A stretch of 8,392 nt of DNA. Origin: Leptolyngbya sp. SIO4C5 (lineage in GTDB: Bacteria > Cyanobacteriota > Cyanobacteriia > Phormidesmidales > Phormidesmidaceae). Every line of letters begins with the position of its first letter. Position 1 is the first letter of the stretch. Location of the stretch: NCBI GenBank assembly GCA_010671965.1, contig JAAHIC010000152.1, positions 1 to 8,392 on the forward strand, read 5' to 3'. Below are positions 1 through 6,539 of this stretch, piece after piece. Below the pieces are notes generated by a model that ran no database searches, had not been told where the DNA came from, and saw only the letters and a program-made list of their open reading frames with translations. The position numbers were made by a program, and so were the translations under genes.

Positions 1-1
1 T

Positions 2-59
2 CTGGGCCAGCGGCTCATTGGTATCGCCCATGAGGCTGACCAATGAGCCGCTGGCCCAG
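2..59. repeat. 21-bp perfect inverted repeat at window edge; fold-back of ffh
   Basis: Bases 2-22 are the exact reverse complement of bases 39-59, with a 16-base loop (23-38). The - strand of bases 1-38 translates as [12 protein letters not shown], which is what Ffh should read just before the G domain. The + strand gives [10 protein letters not shown], with the MGD part scrambled. So the first 38 bases are an inverted copy of native ffh, and the sequence flips to the + orientation at about base 39. The best explanation is a chimeric fold-back read at a contig end (template switch or whole-genome amplification). A real inverted duplication is possible but less likely. Confidence 0.85.
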
Positions 60-1253
60 GCTCGAACCGCACCAACTATCGTCCTGATGGCAGGTCTGCA
101 AGGAACGGGTAAAACCACTGCTTCCGCGAAGCTGGCCCTACACCTGCGCAAGCAGAATCGCAGCGCCCTGCTGGTGGCCACTGACGTTTATCGGCCTGCG
201 GCGATTGATCAGCTAATTACCTTGGGTAAGCAGATTGACGTGCCTGTGTTTGACATGGGATCTGACGCCAACCCGGTCGAGATTGCTCAGCAGGGGGTGG
301 CGAAGGCGCGGGAAGACGGCATTGATACGGTCATTATTGACACTGCCGGTCGTCTACAAATTGACCAGGACATGATGGGCGAGCTGGCCCAGATTAAGGA
401 AACCGTCAATCCCAACGAAGTGCTGCTGGTCGTGGACGCCATGACCGGACAAGAGGCGGCTAACCTCACCCACACTTTTCATGAGCAAATTGGCATCACC
501 GGGGCAATTCTCACTAAGTTAGACGGGGACTCTCGCGGCGGGGCGGCCCTCTCTGTCCGGCAAATTTCTGGTCAGCCCATCAAGTTTGTCGGTGTAGGCG
601 AAAAGGTAGAGGCGCTGCAGCCTTTCTACCCGGAGCGCATGGCCTCTCGCATTCTGGGCATGGGTGATGTACTCACCCTGGTAGAAAAGGCCCAGGAAGA
701 AGTTGATCTGGCGGATGCTGAAAAGCTTCAGGAAAAGATTCTAGAAGCCAAGTTTGACTTCAATGATTTTCTCAAGCAGACGCGCTTGATGAAAAACATG
801 GGATCCCTGGGCGGCATTATGAAGCTAATCCCAGGCATGGCCAACAAAATTTCCAGCGATCAGCTAGAGCAGGGAGAAAAGCAGCTAAAGCGAGTGGAGT
901 CCATGATTAACTCCATGACGCTGCAAGAGCGCAAAAATCCTGAACTGCTCTCTAGCTCTCCCAGTCGGCGGCGGCGAATCGCCAGCGGTTCTGGTCACAA
1001 AGAAAAAGACGTGAGCAAGCTGATTAGCGACTTTCAAAAAATGCGATCGCTGATGCAGCAGATGGGCCAAGGCTCGATGGGGATGCCGGGGATGGGTGGC
1101 TTCCCCGGTATGGGCGGCGGCTTTCCCGGCATGGATGGCGGCGGTATGCCTGGCATGGGCGGCGGTGGCCCGGCTCCTGGTTTCCGGGGCTACAGCGGCC
1201 AGTCCAAGAAAAAGAAAAAGGGCAAAAAGAAGAAAGGATTTGGTCAGCTTTAA
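39..1253 (+). CDS. ffh: Signal recognition particle protein Ffh (SRP54), 5'-truncated
   Basis: SRP GTPase that binds SRP RNA and signal peptides and hands ribosomes to FtsY at the membrane. The frame is open from the window edge, with a TTG at 18, but residues before the TNEPLAQ segment come from the fold-back, so native sequence starts near 39. Counting from base 18, the G-domain motifs are all present: G1 GLQGTGKTT (26-34), [11 protein letters not shown] (56-66), G3 DTAGR (108-112), G4 [14 protein letters not shown] (166-179) and G5 GVGEK (192-196). The M domain follows, with an [14 protein letters not shown] stretch (261-274) and the RNA-binding [10 protein letters not shown] (317-326). 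The tail is Met/Gly-rich (354-384) and ends in [10 protein letters not shown] (397-406). Compared with E. coli Ffh, about 85 N-terminal residues (the NG-domain four-helix bundle) are missing. I read this as loss at the sequence edge, not gene decay. It converges on cobQ with 13 nt between the stops and no U-rich terminator. Confidence 0.96.
   Translation, partial: TNEPLAQARTAPTIVLMAGLQGTGKTTASAKLALHLRKQNRSALLVATDVYRPAAIDQLITLGKQIDVPVFDMGSDANPVEIAQQGVAKAREDGIDTVIIDTAGRLQIDQDMMGELAQIKETVNPNEVLLVVDAMTGQEAANLTHTFHEQIGITGAILTKLDGDSRGGAALSVRQISGQPIKFVGVGEKVEALQPFYPERMASRILGMGDVLTLVEKAQEEVDLADAEKLQEKILEAKFDFNDFLKQTRLMKNMGSLGGIMKLIPGMANKISSDQLEQGEKQLKRVESMINSMTLQERKNPELLSSSPSRRRRIASGSGHKEKDVSKLISDFQKMRSLMQQMGQGSMGMPGMGGFPGMGGGFPGMDGGGMPGMGGGGPAPGFRGYSGQSKKKKKGKKKKGFGQL
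1077..1169 (+). repeat. Met/Gly-rich low-complexity repeat in the Ffh C-terminus
   Basis: In-frame degenerate repeats of the type [14 protein letters not shown] and FPGMDGG cover Ffh residues 354-384 (counted from base 18). GGC/GGT and ATG codons dominate, giving near-repeats at the DNA level. Such GM-rich tails are common after the last M-domain helix of bacterial Ffh. A lysine cluster (bases 1206-1235) follows it. Confidence 0.8.
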
Positions 1254-1266
1254 CAGAGCGCGACGG

Positions 1267-2763
1267 CTACCGCGAAGCTCCGATGATCGGGCTGAGATCG
1301 AGATGGGCTTCGAGGGTCTCAGCTAGGGCATTGAGCATAGCTTCGCGCTGTTCGCGGTGATTGGAGATGCCAGTGGGCAGGGAACCCAAACCTCGCTGCT
1401 GGCGCAGACGATTGAGCCAAGCCCGTCGCCAAGGCCCGTTGTCAAAGATGCCGTGTAGATAAGTGCCCCAGATGGAAAGGCTATCATCGACCACGCCCAG
1501 GCTGCGATCATCGAAAAGAGAGTGATAGACGGGAGCCTCTGCCTCTTCTTTGTCGGAGGCGACTAGCTGAGTCCGGCCCTGATGGATTTCATAGCCAATG
1601 ACGGGCAGCCCCGTCTGCGGATATTTGGAGGTCACTGAGCGCTGACGGGCAATCTTCTGCGAGGTGATGACTGTGCGCAAGGGAATTAGTCCCAGCCCTT
1701 TGTAGCGGCCTTCGTGGCCTTCAATTCCCTCTGGGTCGGCCAGCAGCTGCCCCATAATCTGAAAGCCGCCGCAGATGCCCATGACCGTTCCGCCTGCCGC
1801 CGCGTAGTTTTGAATAGCTTCTGCCATGCCTGTGCGCTGCAGCAGAATCAGGTCAGCGATCGCCGCCTTTGATCCGGGCAGAATCACCGCATCGGGATAG
1901 CCCAGGGTATCTTTAGGGCTGACATAGCGCACGGCAACGCTGGGTTCAGCTTCTAAGGGGTCGAAGTCAGTAAAGTTAGAGATGCGCGGTAGACGAATGA
2001 CCGCAACGTTGATTTCGCTGCTGTCGGGCTGGGGCTGGCGATCGAGCAGGGAAAGAGAGTCTTCGGCGGGGAAGGACTCATCTAGCCAAGGAATAACGCC
2101 GATCACGGGAATACCTGTGCGCTCTTGCAGCCACTCAATGCCCGGCTGCAGCAGCTCTCGCTGTCCCCGAAACTTGTTGATAACAAAGCCTTTAATCAGC
2201 GATCGCTCCTCTGGCTCCAGCAGCTCTAGCGTGCCGACAATGTGGGCGAAGACGCCGCCGCGATCGATATCTGCAATTAGAATTGTGGGCGCTTTCAGGT
2301 GGGTAGCGACCCGCATATTTGTCAAATCGCGGTGCTTGAGGTTGATCTCGGCTGGGCTACCTGCCCCTTCGCAGACCACGAGGTCAAACTCTTGGCCCAG
2401 ACGCGCTAGCGCTTCTTGAATCGCCTGCCAGCCCGCTTCAAAGTACTGCTCATAGTAGCTAGCGGCTGTCGTCCGTCCCACTGCTCGCCCTTTGAGGATG
2501 ACCTGAGAGGTAGCGTCTCCTTGGGGCTTGAGCAAAATGGGATTCATCTCCACTTGGGGAGCGACACCAGCGGCCCAAGCCTGTACCGCCTGAGCATAGC
2601 CAATCTCTGCGCCTGTGGTTGTTACATAGGCGTTAAGAGCCATGTTCTGCCCTTTGAAGGGGGCTACTCGCCAGCCGCGACGGCTCAGAATACGGCATAG
2701 GGCCGTCACTAACAGGGATTTACCGGCATGGGAAGTTGTCCCCACTACCATTATTGCCTTCAT
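1267..2763 (-). CDS. cobQ: Cobyric acid synthase, glutamine-hydrolysing (CobQ/CbiP)
   Basis: Cytoplasmic amidotransferase of cobamide biosynthesis. It uses ATP and glutamine to amidate the b, d, e and g carboxylates of adenosylcobyrinic a,c-diamide, giving adenosylcobyric acid. At 498 residues it is full length. The N-terminal half is the dethiobiotin-synthetase-like ATPase: P-loop GTTSHAGKS (8-16), then FKGQNMALNAYVT (36-48), MNPILLKPQGD (73-83), CEGAGSPAEINL (131-142) and ADIDRGGVFAH (164-174). The C-terminal half is a class I glutamine amidotransferase fold with nucleophile Cys331 in MGICGGFQIMG and His437 in GTYLHGIFDN; LPGSK (295-299) begins this domain. The ATG at 2763 is well supported by GGAGG seven bases upstream. 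No other cobalamin gene is in the window. It lies 71 nt downstream of the 138-residue gene on the same strand, so the two could share a transcript. In cyanobacteria the usual product is pseudocobalamin, used for example by MetH; that is family knowledge and is not shown here. Confidence 0.97.
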   Translation of the reverse strand: MKAIMVVGTTSHAGKSLLVTALCRILSRRGWRVAPFKGQNMALNAYVTTTGAEIGYAQAVQAWAAGVAPQVEMNPILLKPQGDATSQVILKGRAVGRTTAASYYEQYFEAGWQAIQEALARLGQEFDLVVCEGAGSPAEINLKHRDLTNMRVATHLKAPTILIADIDRGGVFAHIVGTLELLEPEERSLIKGFVINKFRGQRELLQPGIEWLQERTGIPVIGVIPWLDESFPAEDSLSLLDRQPQPDSSEINVAVIRLPRISNFTDFDPLEAEPSVAVRYVSPKDTLGYPDAVILPGSKAAIADLILLQRTGMAEAIQNYAAAGGTVMGICGGFQIMGQLLADPEGIEGHEGRYKGLGLIPLRTVITSQKIARQRSVTSKYPQTGLPVIGYEIHQGRTQLVASDKEEAEAPVYHSLFDDRSLGVVDDSLSIWGTYLHGIFDNGPWRRAWLNRLRQQRGLGSLPTGISNHREQREAMLNALAETLEAHLDLSPIIGASR

Positions 2764-2770
2764 GCAGAGT

Positions 2771-2775
2771 CCTCC
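2771..2775 (-). promoter_or_regulatory. Ribosome-binding site of cobQ
   Basis: The - strand reads GGAGG followed by seven bases and the ATG at 2763. This is the strongest Shine-Dalgarno sequence in the window, and it fixes the cobQ start. Confidence 0.8.
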
Positions 2776-2834
2776 AGGACAGATCTCTCAAATTGGGCTA
2801 GCTGCTAATGCGCAGAAAACCAGTGAACGCTTTA

Positions 2835-3251
2835 CTACTGTAGCCAGCTTGGTAGCCGTAGCCAACGATTCAAGGAATTATATAGTTGATCCTGAAGCGA
2901 CGGATGGTTATCCGGAAATCCCTCAGCCGCCCACCGATCGACGAGCTGACGACCTAAAGGGGTCAGCCGAAAACTATCAGTCAGTCCCTGTCCGTCAACT
3001 TCGCGGCGCAGCAGCCCAACCTGAATCAGCCAGAGCAGTTCGTTTTCTGCCGTGAGTTCAGCTAGGGGACGCAGCGTGTATCCATTGCGAATGCCGTAAC
3101 TATCTGCGATCGCCTTAATGGAAACGCTTTCAGTGCGCATATTGGCCAGTAACTTCAGCCGAAAGGGAGAGCATTGCACAGCGCAGCTTGCTCGTTTCAG
3201 CGTTGCGGGGGGATACTCAATGGGACTCACGGGTGAGGAATTTGTATCCAT
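2835..3251 (-). CDS. Conserved hypothetical, winged-helix-like (possibly Npun_F0494 family)
   Basis: A soluble 138-residue protein with no signal peptide or membrane segment. Residues 41-80 look helical (SIKAIADSYGI, then AENELLWLIQVGLLRR). Residues 78-106 (GLLRREVDGQG, then DSFRLTPLGRQLVDRW) have the look of the wing and last helix of a small winged-helix domain, as in MarR/PadR-like folds. Two cysteines (Cys23, Cys27) sit before the predicted helices. From memory it resembles the cyanobacterial Npun_F0494 family of unknown function; I could not check this. The ATG at 3251 is the only reasonable start, although the AGAGG before it is just one base away, too close for a normal ribosome-binding site. 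A GTG at codon 8 has no better site. It lies 100 nt downstream of the fusion gene and 71 nt upstream of cobQ. Function is unknown; DNA binding is only inferred from the apparent fold. Confidence 0.8.
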   Translation of the reverse strand: MDTNSSPVSPIEYPPATLKRASCAVQCSPFRLKLLANMRTESVSIKAIADSYGIRNGYTLRPLAELTAENELLWLIQVGLLRREVDGQGLTDSFRLTPLGRQLVDRWAAEGFPDNHPSLQDQLYNSLNRWLRLPSWLQ

Positions 3252-3351
3252 GCCTCTGCTATCTAACTAATCTTGATTTTAATCGGGTTTAGGCTCAAAC
3301 GCTTGAATAGGCCCAGTGATTGACTGAAATGAACAGAAAGTACTGACTGCT

Positions 3352-6294
3352 TTAACTCAGCACCTCCACTGTCCCGGCCTGCCCGTCAATTCGTACCCGC
3401 TGGCCGTCGTGCAGCCGCTGCAGCGCATGGGTCACATCCATTACCGCCGGAATTCCATATTCCCGCGCTACGATCGCCCCGTGAGACAGCCGACCGCCCA
3501 CTTCAGCAATTAGTCCCCCGGATCTAGACAGCAGGGGAGCCCAGCCGGAGTCAGTGTAGGGAACGACCAGAATGGTGTCAGTAGAGATATCGGGCAGGCT
3601 TTGTAGGCTTTCTAAAATGCGGATTTGTCCAACTGCCTGACCGGGGCTAGCGCCAATGCCCTTGAGCGTCTGCACAGAGCTGACAGGCGAGTGCAAAATG
3701 AGCTGGGCAGGGGGCTGGTGGCCGTAGATGACGTAAGGCGTGGGTTTCAGGGTTTGATCTTGTTCAAAGCGCGATCGCCTAGCTGTGACAATTTCGGCTA
3801 AGGAGACAGGCAGTGACTGACCGCTAGGCCGAATTACGGCTCGAATCTCTGCTAGCTGCAGGAAAAAAATGTCCCCAGCGGCTTCAAGCTGCCTAGATTG
3901 GATCCACTGCTGTTCGAGGGCGACGAAGCTCCAGCGCAGTTCGGCCAATAGGCGGCTATAAACTTCGGTCACTTGGCCTTTGAGGTCGAGGCGGCGCTGC
4001 ACCTGATGCGTTTTCCAACCTGTTGCCGCCGATTTCTCGGCAGCAGCGGCAGGCGGGGGCGGATTGAGCAAAAACTGGGCAAATAGCTCTCGCACCGGAT
4101 GGGGATTTTCGCGCCAGGTGGGAACGGCAATATCCGTGCCGACTTCGCTGAGGTAGCCATACTGATGCAAAAAGCGATCGATGCGCTCTAAAACCGGATG
4201 GGCATCGGCAGTTTCAGCCAGTGCCGCAAACAGAGAAGCACTGTTGTCAGGCCGCGTTGAGAGGCTAGAGAGAACCGAGCGAGAATCCTGAGCGATCGCC
4301 CGCAGCGATCGCATGGACTCTACTTCTGGAGAAGCAGCTGAGTTTAAATCGGTATCGTCTACCTGCAGTACTGCCTGCCGGATGGCTAAGCTCAAGGGCG
4401 CCAAAATGCTGTAATAGGTCGCGGTTTGCAGCAGTGCTAGCAGTCGCTCAATCCGCTCTAAAATCTCTGCTGGTGAATTCTGACTTGCAGGCTGCTCAGC
4501 TAGCTGAGTTAGGGCCGGTTGGAAACGACGACAATTATCCTTTTGAAAGTCACGCCGCAGCCGCAGTTCTCGGCTTGCCAACCGCAGCAGCCCTGGCAGA
4601 TTACGCAGGGTAGAGGCCAAGGGCGGCTTGCTGAACTTAGCCCCCCGAGTGAGAAATTCCAGGCTCTCTGGCGGCAATCCCATGCGGCGAAAGATATTTC
4701 CCAGCAGCGAAGCGTTGAAATAAGCCTGGGAGTAGTGCAAAGTAGCGGTTTGCTCAAAGTCCAGGTCATTGGCGCGATCGCCCAGCACCAGCGTAAAAAT
4801 TTGGCCCCAGACGCCGCAGGTCAGCGGACGATTGATAGACCAGGTGAGAGGCCGGATATAGCCCGGAATCACCTCAGCCGCGATTTTGCGCGTCCAGATA
4901 GGCAGCAGGGTCGTGATGGGACGGCTCTGCAATAGCCAAATTTGCTCACCGTCATAGCTCCACTCAATATCTTGGGGAATGCCGTAGTAGCGTTCTTCCA
5001 GATGGCGGGCCAAAAAAGCTACTCGCTGCAGCAGAGCTGGCGGTACGGTGCCGCTGCCTTCAACCTGCAGGGTCAACGCGGCGGGAAGCTGCCAGGTCTC
5101 GCTGGGCTCGGTGCGCTCAAAGCTGGGAATATCTTCTGGTTGAACCATGACCTGATAGGACTGGGGCGTCACCTGACCAGAGACTACCTGCTCGGCCCCC
5201 CCTGGCAGGGCTTCAATGATTACCGCATCGCCGTGACGGGCAATTGGATCGCGGCTGAAAGCCACCCCGGAAAAAAGGCCCTGCACTTGGGTCTGCACCA
5301 GCACTGACATTTGGCCTTCTGGCAGGCGGCGATCGCGGCGGTACTGCTGGGCCGAATTGCTGTTATAGGAGGCAAAACAGCGGGCGATCGCAGCAGTCAG
5401 GGCCGCTCGACTTTTGACATTGGCAATGGAAACGTACTGTCCGGCAGCAGAAGCGGCTTCGGTATCTTCTCCCACCGCCGAGGAGCGAACTATGACTGGC
5501 TGCTCCGGCGAGGGCTGACTAATCTCAATGAGTGGGGCCGGATCGTCCCCGGCAGGCAGCACATAGCCCAAAGGCACCGGATAGCCCCAGCGCCGCAGCT
5601 GAGCCAGCGTGGCCGCTTTGCTCCCCACCTTTTCAGCCTGCAGCGGCTGATCAAGAGAAAGGAGGGCGCGATCGCCCTGAAAAAAACGAAACATAGACTG
5701 TGACTCAATACGCCCTGCTTCTGAAGGTAACTCTAAATCATCCGGCAGCTTTTGATAAATCCAGGCAATCAGACCGCTGAGGCAAACCATCGCCAGCACC
5801 AAGCTGCCTTCATCGCCGTGGCGCAGCGCCGTGATAATTGGCAGCACAATCAGCACCAGCAGTCTGCCCTGCCGTCGCTCCCGCAGAATAGTAAAACCAA
5901 TGCCGCTAATTAAGAATGTCAGCGCCGCCGTGATCCAGTCGTGCACCCAGATGCCCCAGACCACGTTGGTGGTCCCTGCTCCTTTACCTATCCAGTAGCG
6001 GCCTAGCACCAGGGCAATCAGAGCCACAACTTCCCAGGTGGAGTCAGTGGGGAAATAGTAGCGCGCCAGCAGCACTGCCGCGATTCCCTTGAACGCCTCG
6101 GCGCAGACCGACAAAATGCCTGCGACCCGCCCGCCGTGATAAAACGCGGCTGAAACGCCGATATTGCCGGTTCCCACCTGAGATAAACGCTTACCGCTGA
6201 GCAGCCGCGTGATCCAGCCCGTCAGCGGCAGTCCCCCCAGCAGCGGACACAGCACAAAAATTAACAGCGCCCCTAAAACCTGAGTCAGGGTCAT
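3352..6294 (-). CDS. PlsY-like membrane domain fused to PEP-synthase/Rph-like phosphotransferase
   Basis: A 980-residue fusion. Residues 1-185 are hydrophobic, with about six membrane segments, and resemble PlsY, the acyl-phosphate:glycerol-3-phosphate acyltransferase (GTGNIG at 41-46 and AEAFKG at 65-70 echo its first motif region). Residues about 205-462 form a PPDK_N/ATP-grasp domain: GSKAATLAQL (224-233, Lys226), VRSSAVGED (269-277, Arg270), SGVAFSRDP (342-350) and DIEWSYDG...LQSRPIT (442-461). Residues about 463-870 are a divergent helical middle domain containing FLHQYGYLSEVGTDI (708-722) and GDIFFLQLAEIRAVI (807-821), which recall rifampin phosphotransferases. A Pro/Ala-rich linker lies at 744-758. 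Residues 873-980 form the swivel domain, with catalytic His938 in GGRLSHGAIVAREYGIPAV. There is no C-terminal PEP/pyruvate barrel, so it is not PEP synthase or PPDK. An in-frame TAG five codons upstream fixes the ATG at 6294. The ribosome-binding site is weak, with a HIP1 octamer occupying its position. The substrate is unknown, and acyltransferase activity is doubtful. I believe similar fusions are annotated in other cyanobacteria as glycerol-3-phosphate acyltransferase. Confidence 0.9.
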   Translation of the reverse strand: MTLTQVLGALLIFVLCPLLGGLPLTGWITRLLSGKRLSQVGTGNIGVSAAFYHGGRVAGILSVCAEAFKGIAAVLLARYYFPTDSTWEVVALIALVLGRYWIGKGAGTTNVVWGIWVHDWITAALTFLISGIGFTILRERRQGRLLVLIVLPIITALRHGDEGSLVLAMVCLSGLIAWIYQKLPDDLELPSEAGRIESQSMFRFFQGDRALLSLDQPLQAEKVGSKAATLAQLRRWGYPVPLGYVLPAGDDPAPLIEISQPSPEQPVIVRSSAVGEDTEAASAAGQYVSIANVKSRAALTAAIARCFASYNSNSAQQYRRDRRLPEGQMSVLVQTQVQGLFSGVAFSRDPIARHGDAVIIEALPGGAEQVVSGQVTPQSYQVMVQPEDIPSFERTEPSETWQLPAALTLQVEGSGTVPPALLQRVAFLARHLEERYYGIPQDIEWSYDGEQIWLLQSRPITTLLPIWTRKIAAEVIPGYIRPLTWSINRPLTCGVWGQIFTLVLGDRANDLDFEQTATLHYSQAYFNASLLGNIFRRMGLPPESLEFLTRGAKFSKPPLASTLRNLPGLLRLASRELRLRRDFQKDNCRRFQPALTQLAEQPASQNSPAEILERIERLLALLQTATYYSILAPLSLAIRQAVLQVDDTDLNSAASPEVESMRSLRAIAQDSRSVLSSLSTRPDNSASLFAALAETADAHPVLERIDRFLHQYGYLSEVGTDIAVPTWRENPHPVRELFAQFLLNPPPPAAAAEKSAATGWKTHQVQRRLDLKGQVTEVYSRLLAELRWSFVALEQQWIQSRQLEAAGDIFFLQLAEIRAVIRPSGQSLPVSLAEIVTARRSRFEQDQTLKPTPYVIYGHQPPAQLILHSPVSSVQTLKGIGASPGQAVGQIRILESLQSLPDISTDTILVVPYTDSGWAPLLSRSGGLIAEVGGRLSHGAIVAREYGIPAVMDVTHALQRLHDGQRVRIDGQAGTVEVLS

Positions 6295-6295
6295 A

Positions 6296-6325
6296 TTAGC
6301 GATCGCCTAAAGATGCTCTCTTCAT
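6296..6325 (-). other. Possible nine-codon leader ORF abutting the fusion gene start
   Basis: On the - strand an ATG at 6325 opens MKRASLGDR and stops with TAA at 6298-6296, one base before the fusion gene's ATG at 6294. The spacing would suit translational coupling where the fusion gene has only a weak ribosome-binding site. No clear ribosome-binding site precedes the mini-ORF itself, and an ORF this short can arise by chance. Confidence 0.15.
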
Positions 6326-6331
6326 TTATGA

Positions 6332-6362
6332 GTGTATGGGTTTACCCTCTAAACCCATACAC
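6332..6362 (-). terminator. Perfect 13-bp-arm hairpin between small ORF and fusion gene
   Basis: Arms 6332-6344 (GTGTATGGGTTTA) and 6350-6362 pair perfectly around a 5-base loop. On the - strand the stem begins nine bases after the small-ORF stop (TAG 6374-6372) and ends 37 bases before the fusion gene's ATG. No T-run follows on either strand, so it is not a classic intrinsic terminator, although cyanobacterial 3' hairpins often lack U-tracts. It could also be a palindromic operator, an mRNA stability element, or one copy of a dispersed palindrome. The hairpin itself is certain; its role is inferred. Confidence 0.45.
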
Positions 6363-6371
6363 CTTGCAGAC

Positions 6372-6539
6372 CTAACATTCTCCTAGCAAAATCTCCAGGT
6401 AGCTATAGGTTTGAGCGCTGTGATGCTGAACATAGCTAACGCTACAGCAAGGATAGCGCGGCTGCGATCGCAGATATGGACCCATAGGCACTGAAGCTGA
6501 ACGCTGGCGGACAGAAACGCGCTGTGTCTGGGAAATCAT
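6372..6539 (-). CDS. Small 55-residue protein, unrecognised
   Basis: An ATG at 6539 opens a 55-codon frame ending in TAG at 6374-6372. AAGAGG precedes the ATG at good spacing (GAGG at 6550-6547, seven bases), and an in-frame TGA lies five codons upstream, so the start is well defined. The N-terminus is basic and Ser/Arg-rich (TQRVSVRQRSASV, residues 5-17). The second half is Tyr/Ser-rich, with a Cys pair in RYPCCSVSYVQHH (28-40) and an end reading YSYLEILLGEC. There is no membrane segment or signal peptide. A HIP1 site lies inside the frame (6464-6471). I do not recognise the family. The good ribosome-binding site, the position in an otherwise gene-free 431-nt gap, and the hairpin nine bases past the stop support a real gene. 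The unusually high Ser, Tyr, Arg and Gln content leaves room for a chance ORF. Confidence 0.55.
   Translation of the reverse strand: MISQTQRVSVRQRSASVPMGPYLRSQPRYPCCSVSYVQHHSAQTYSYLEILLGEC

Noticed and set aside
2..59. Inverted repeat read as a terminator or regulatory hairpin ahead of ffh
   Set aside because: Both arms encode the same internal Ffh peptide (TNEPLAQ), so the repeat is a duplicated inverted piece of coding sequence and not a regulatory element.
1254..1310. Bidirectional terminator between the convergent ffh and cobQ genes
   Set aside because: CGAAGC and GCTTCG can pair but only over 6 bp with a long loop inside the cobQ coding end, and there is no T-tract.
2764..2834. Cobalamin riboswitch upstream of cobQ
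   Set aside because: Only 71 bases separate cobQ from the preceding gene, too short for a cobalamin riboswitch, and no B12-box-like sequence is visible.
1982..3055. + strand ORFs opposite cobQ and the 138-residue gene
   Set aside because: These are antisense shadows with no domain content and no plausible ribosome-binding sites; the - strand genes have clear catalytic motifs or a conserved-looking fold.
3252..3351. Promoter or terminator between the fusion gene and the 138-residue gene
   Set aside because: TAAAAT and TTGAGC occur on the - strand but are only 11 bases apart; no hairpin with a T-run is present, so neither element can be supported.
4519..5703. Three consecutive + strand ORFs (138, 121 and 130 residues) opposite the fusion gene
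   Set aside because: They lie entirely antisense to a well-supported coding frame, show no recognisable domains, and have the composition expected of reverse-strand shadows in GC-rich DNA.
3352..6294. Annotation of the fusion gene as PEP synthase or pyruvate phosphate dikinase
   Set aside because: The C-terminal PEP/pyruvate-binding barrel is absent, and the swivel domain is at the very C-terminus, an order that fits the rifampin-phosphotransferase-like group.
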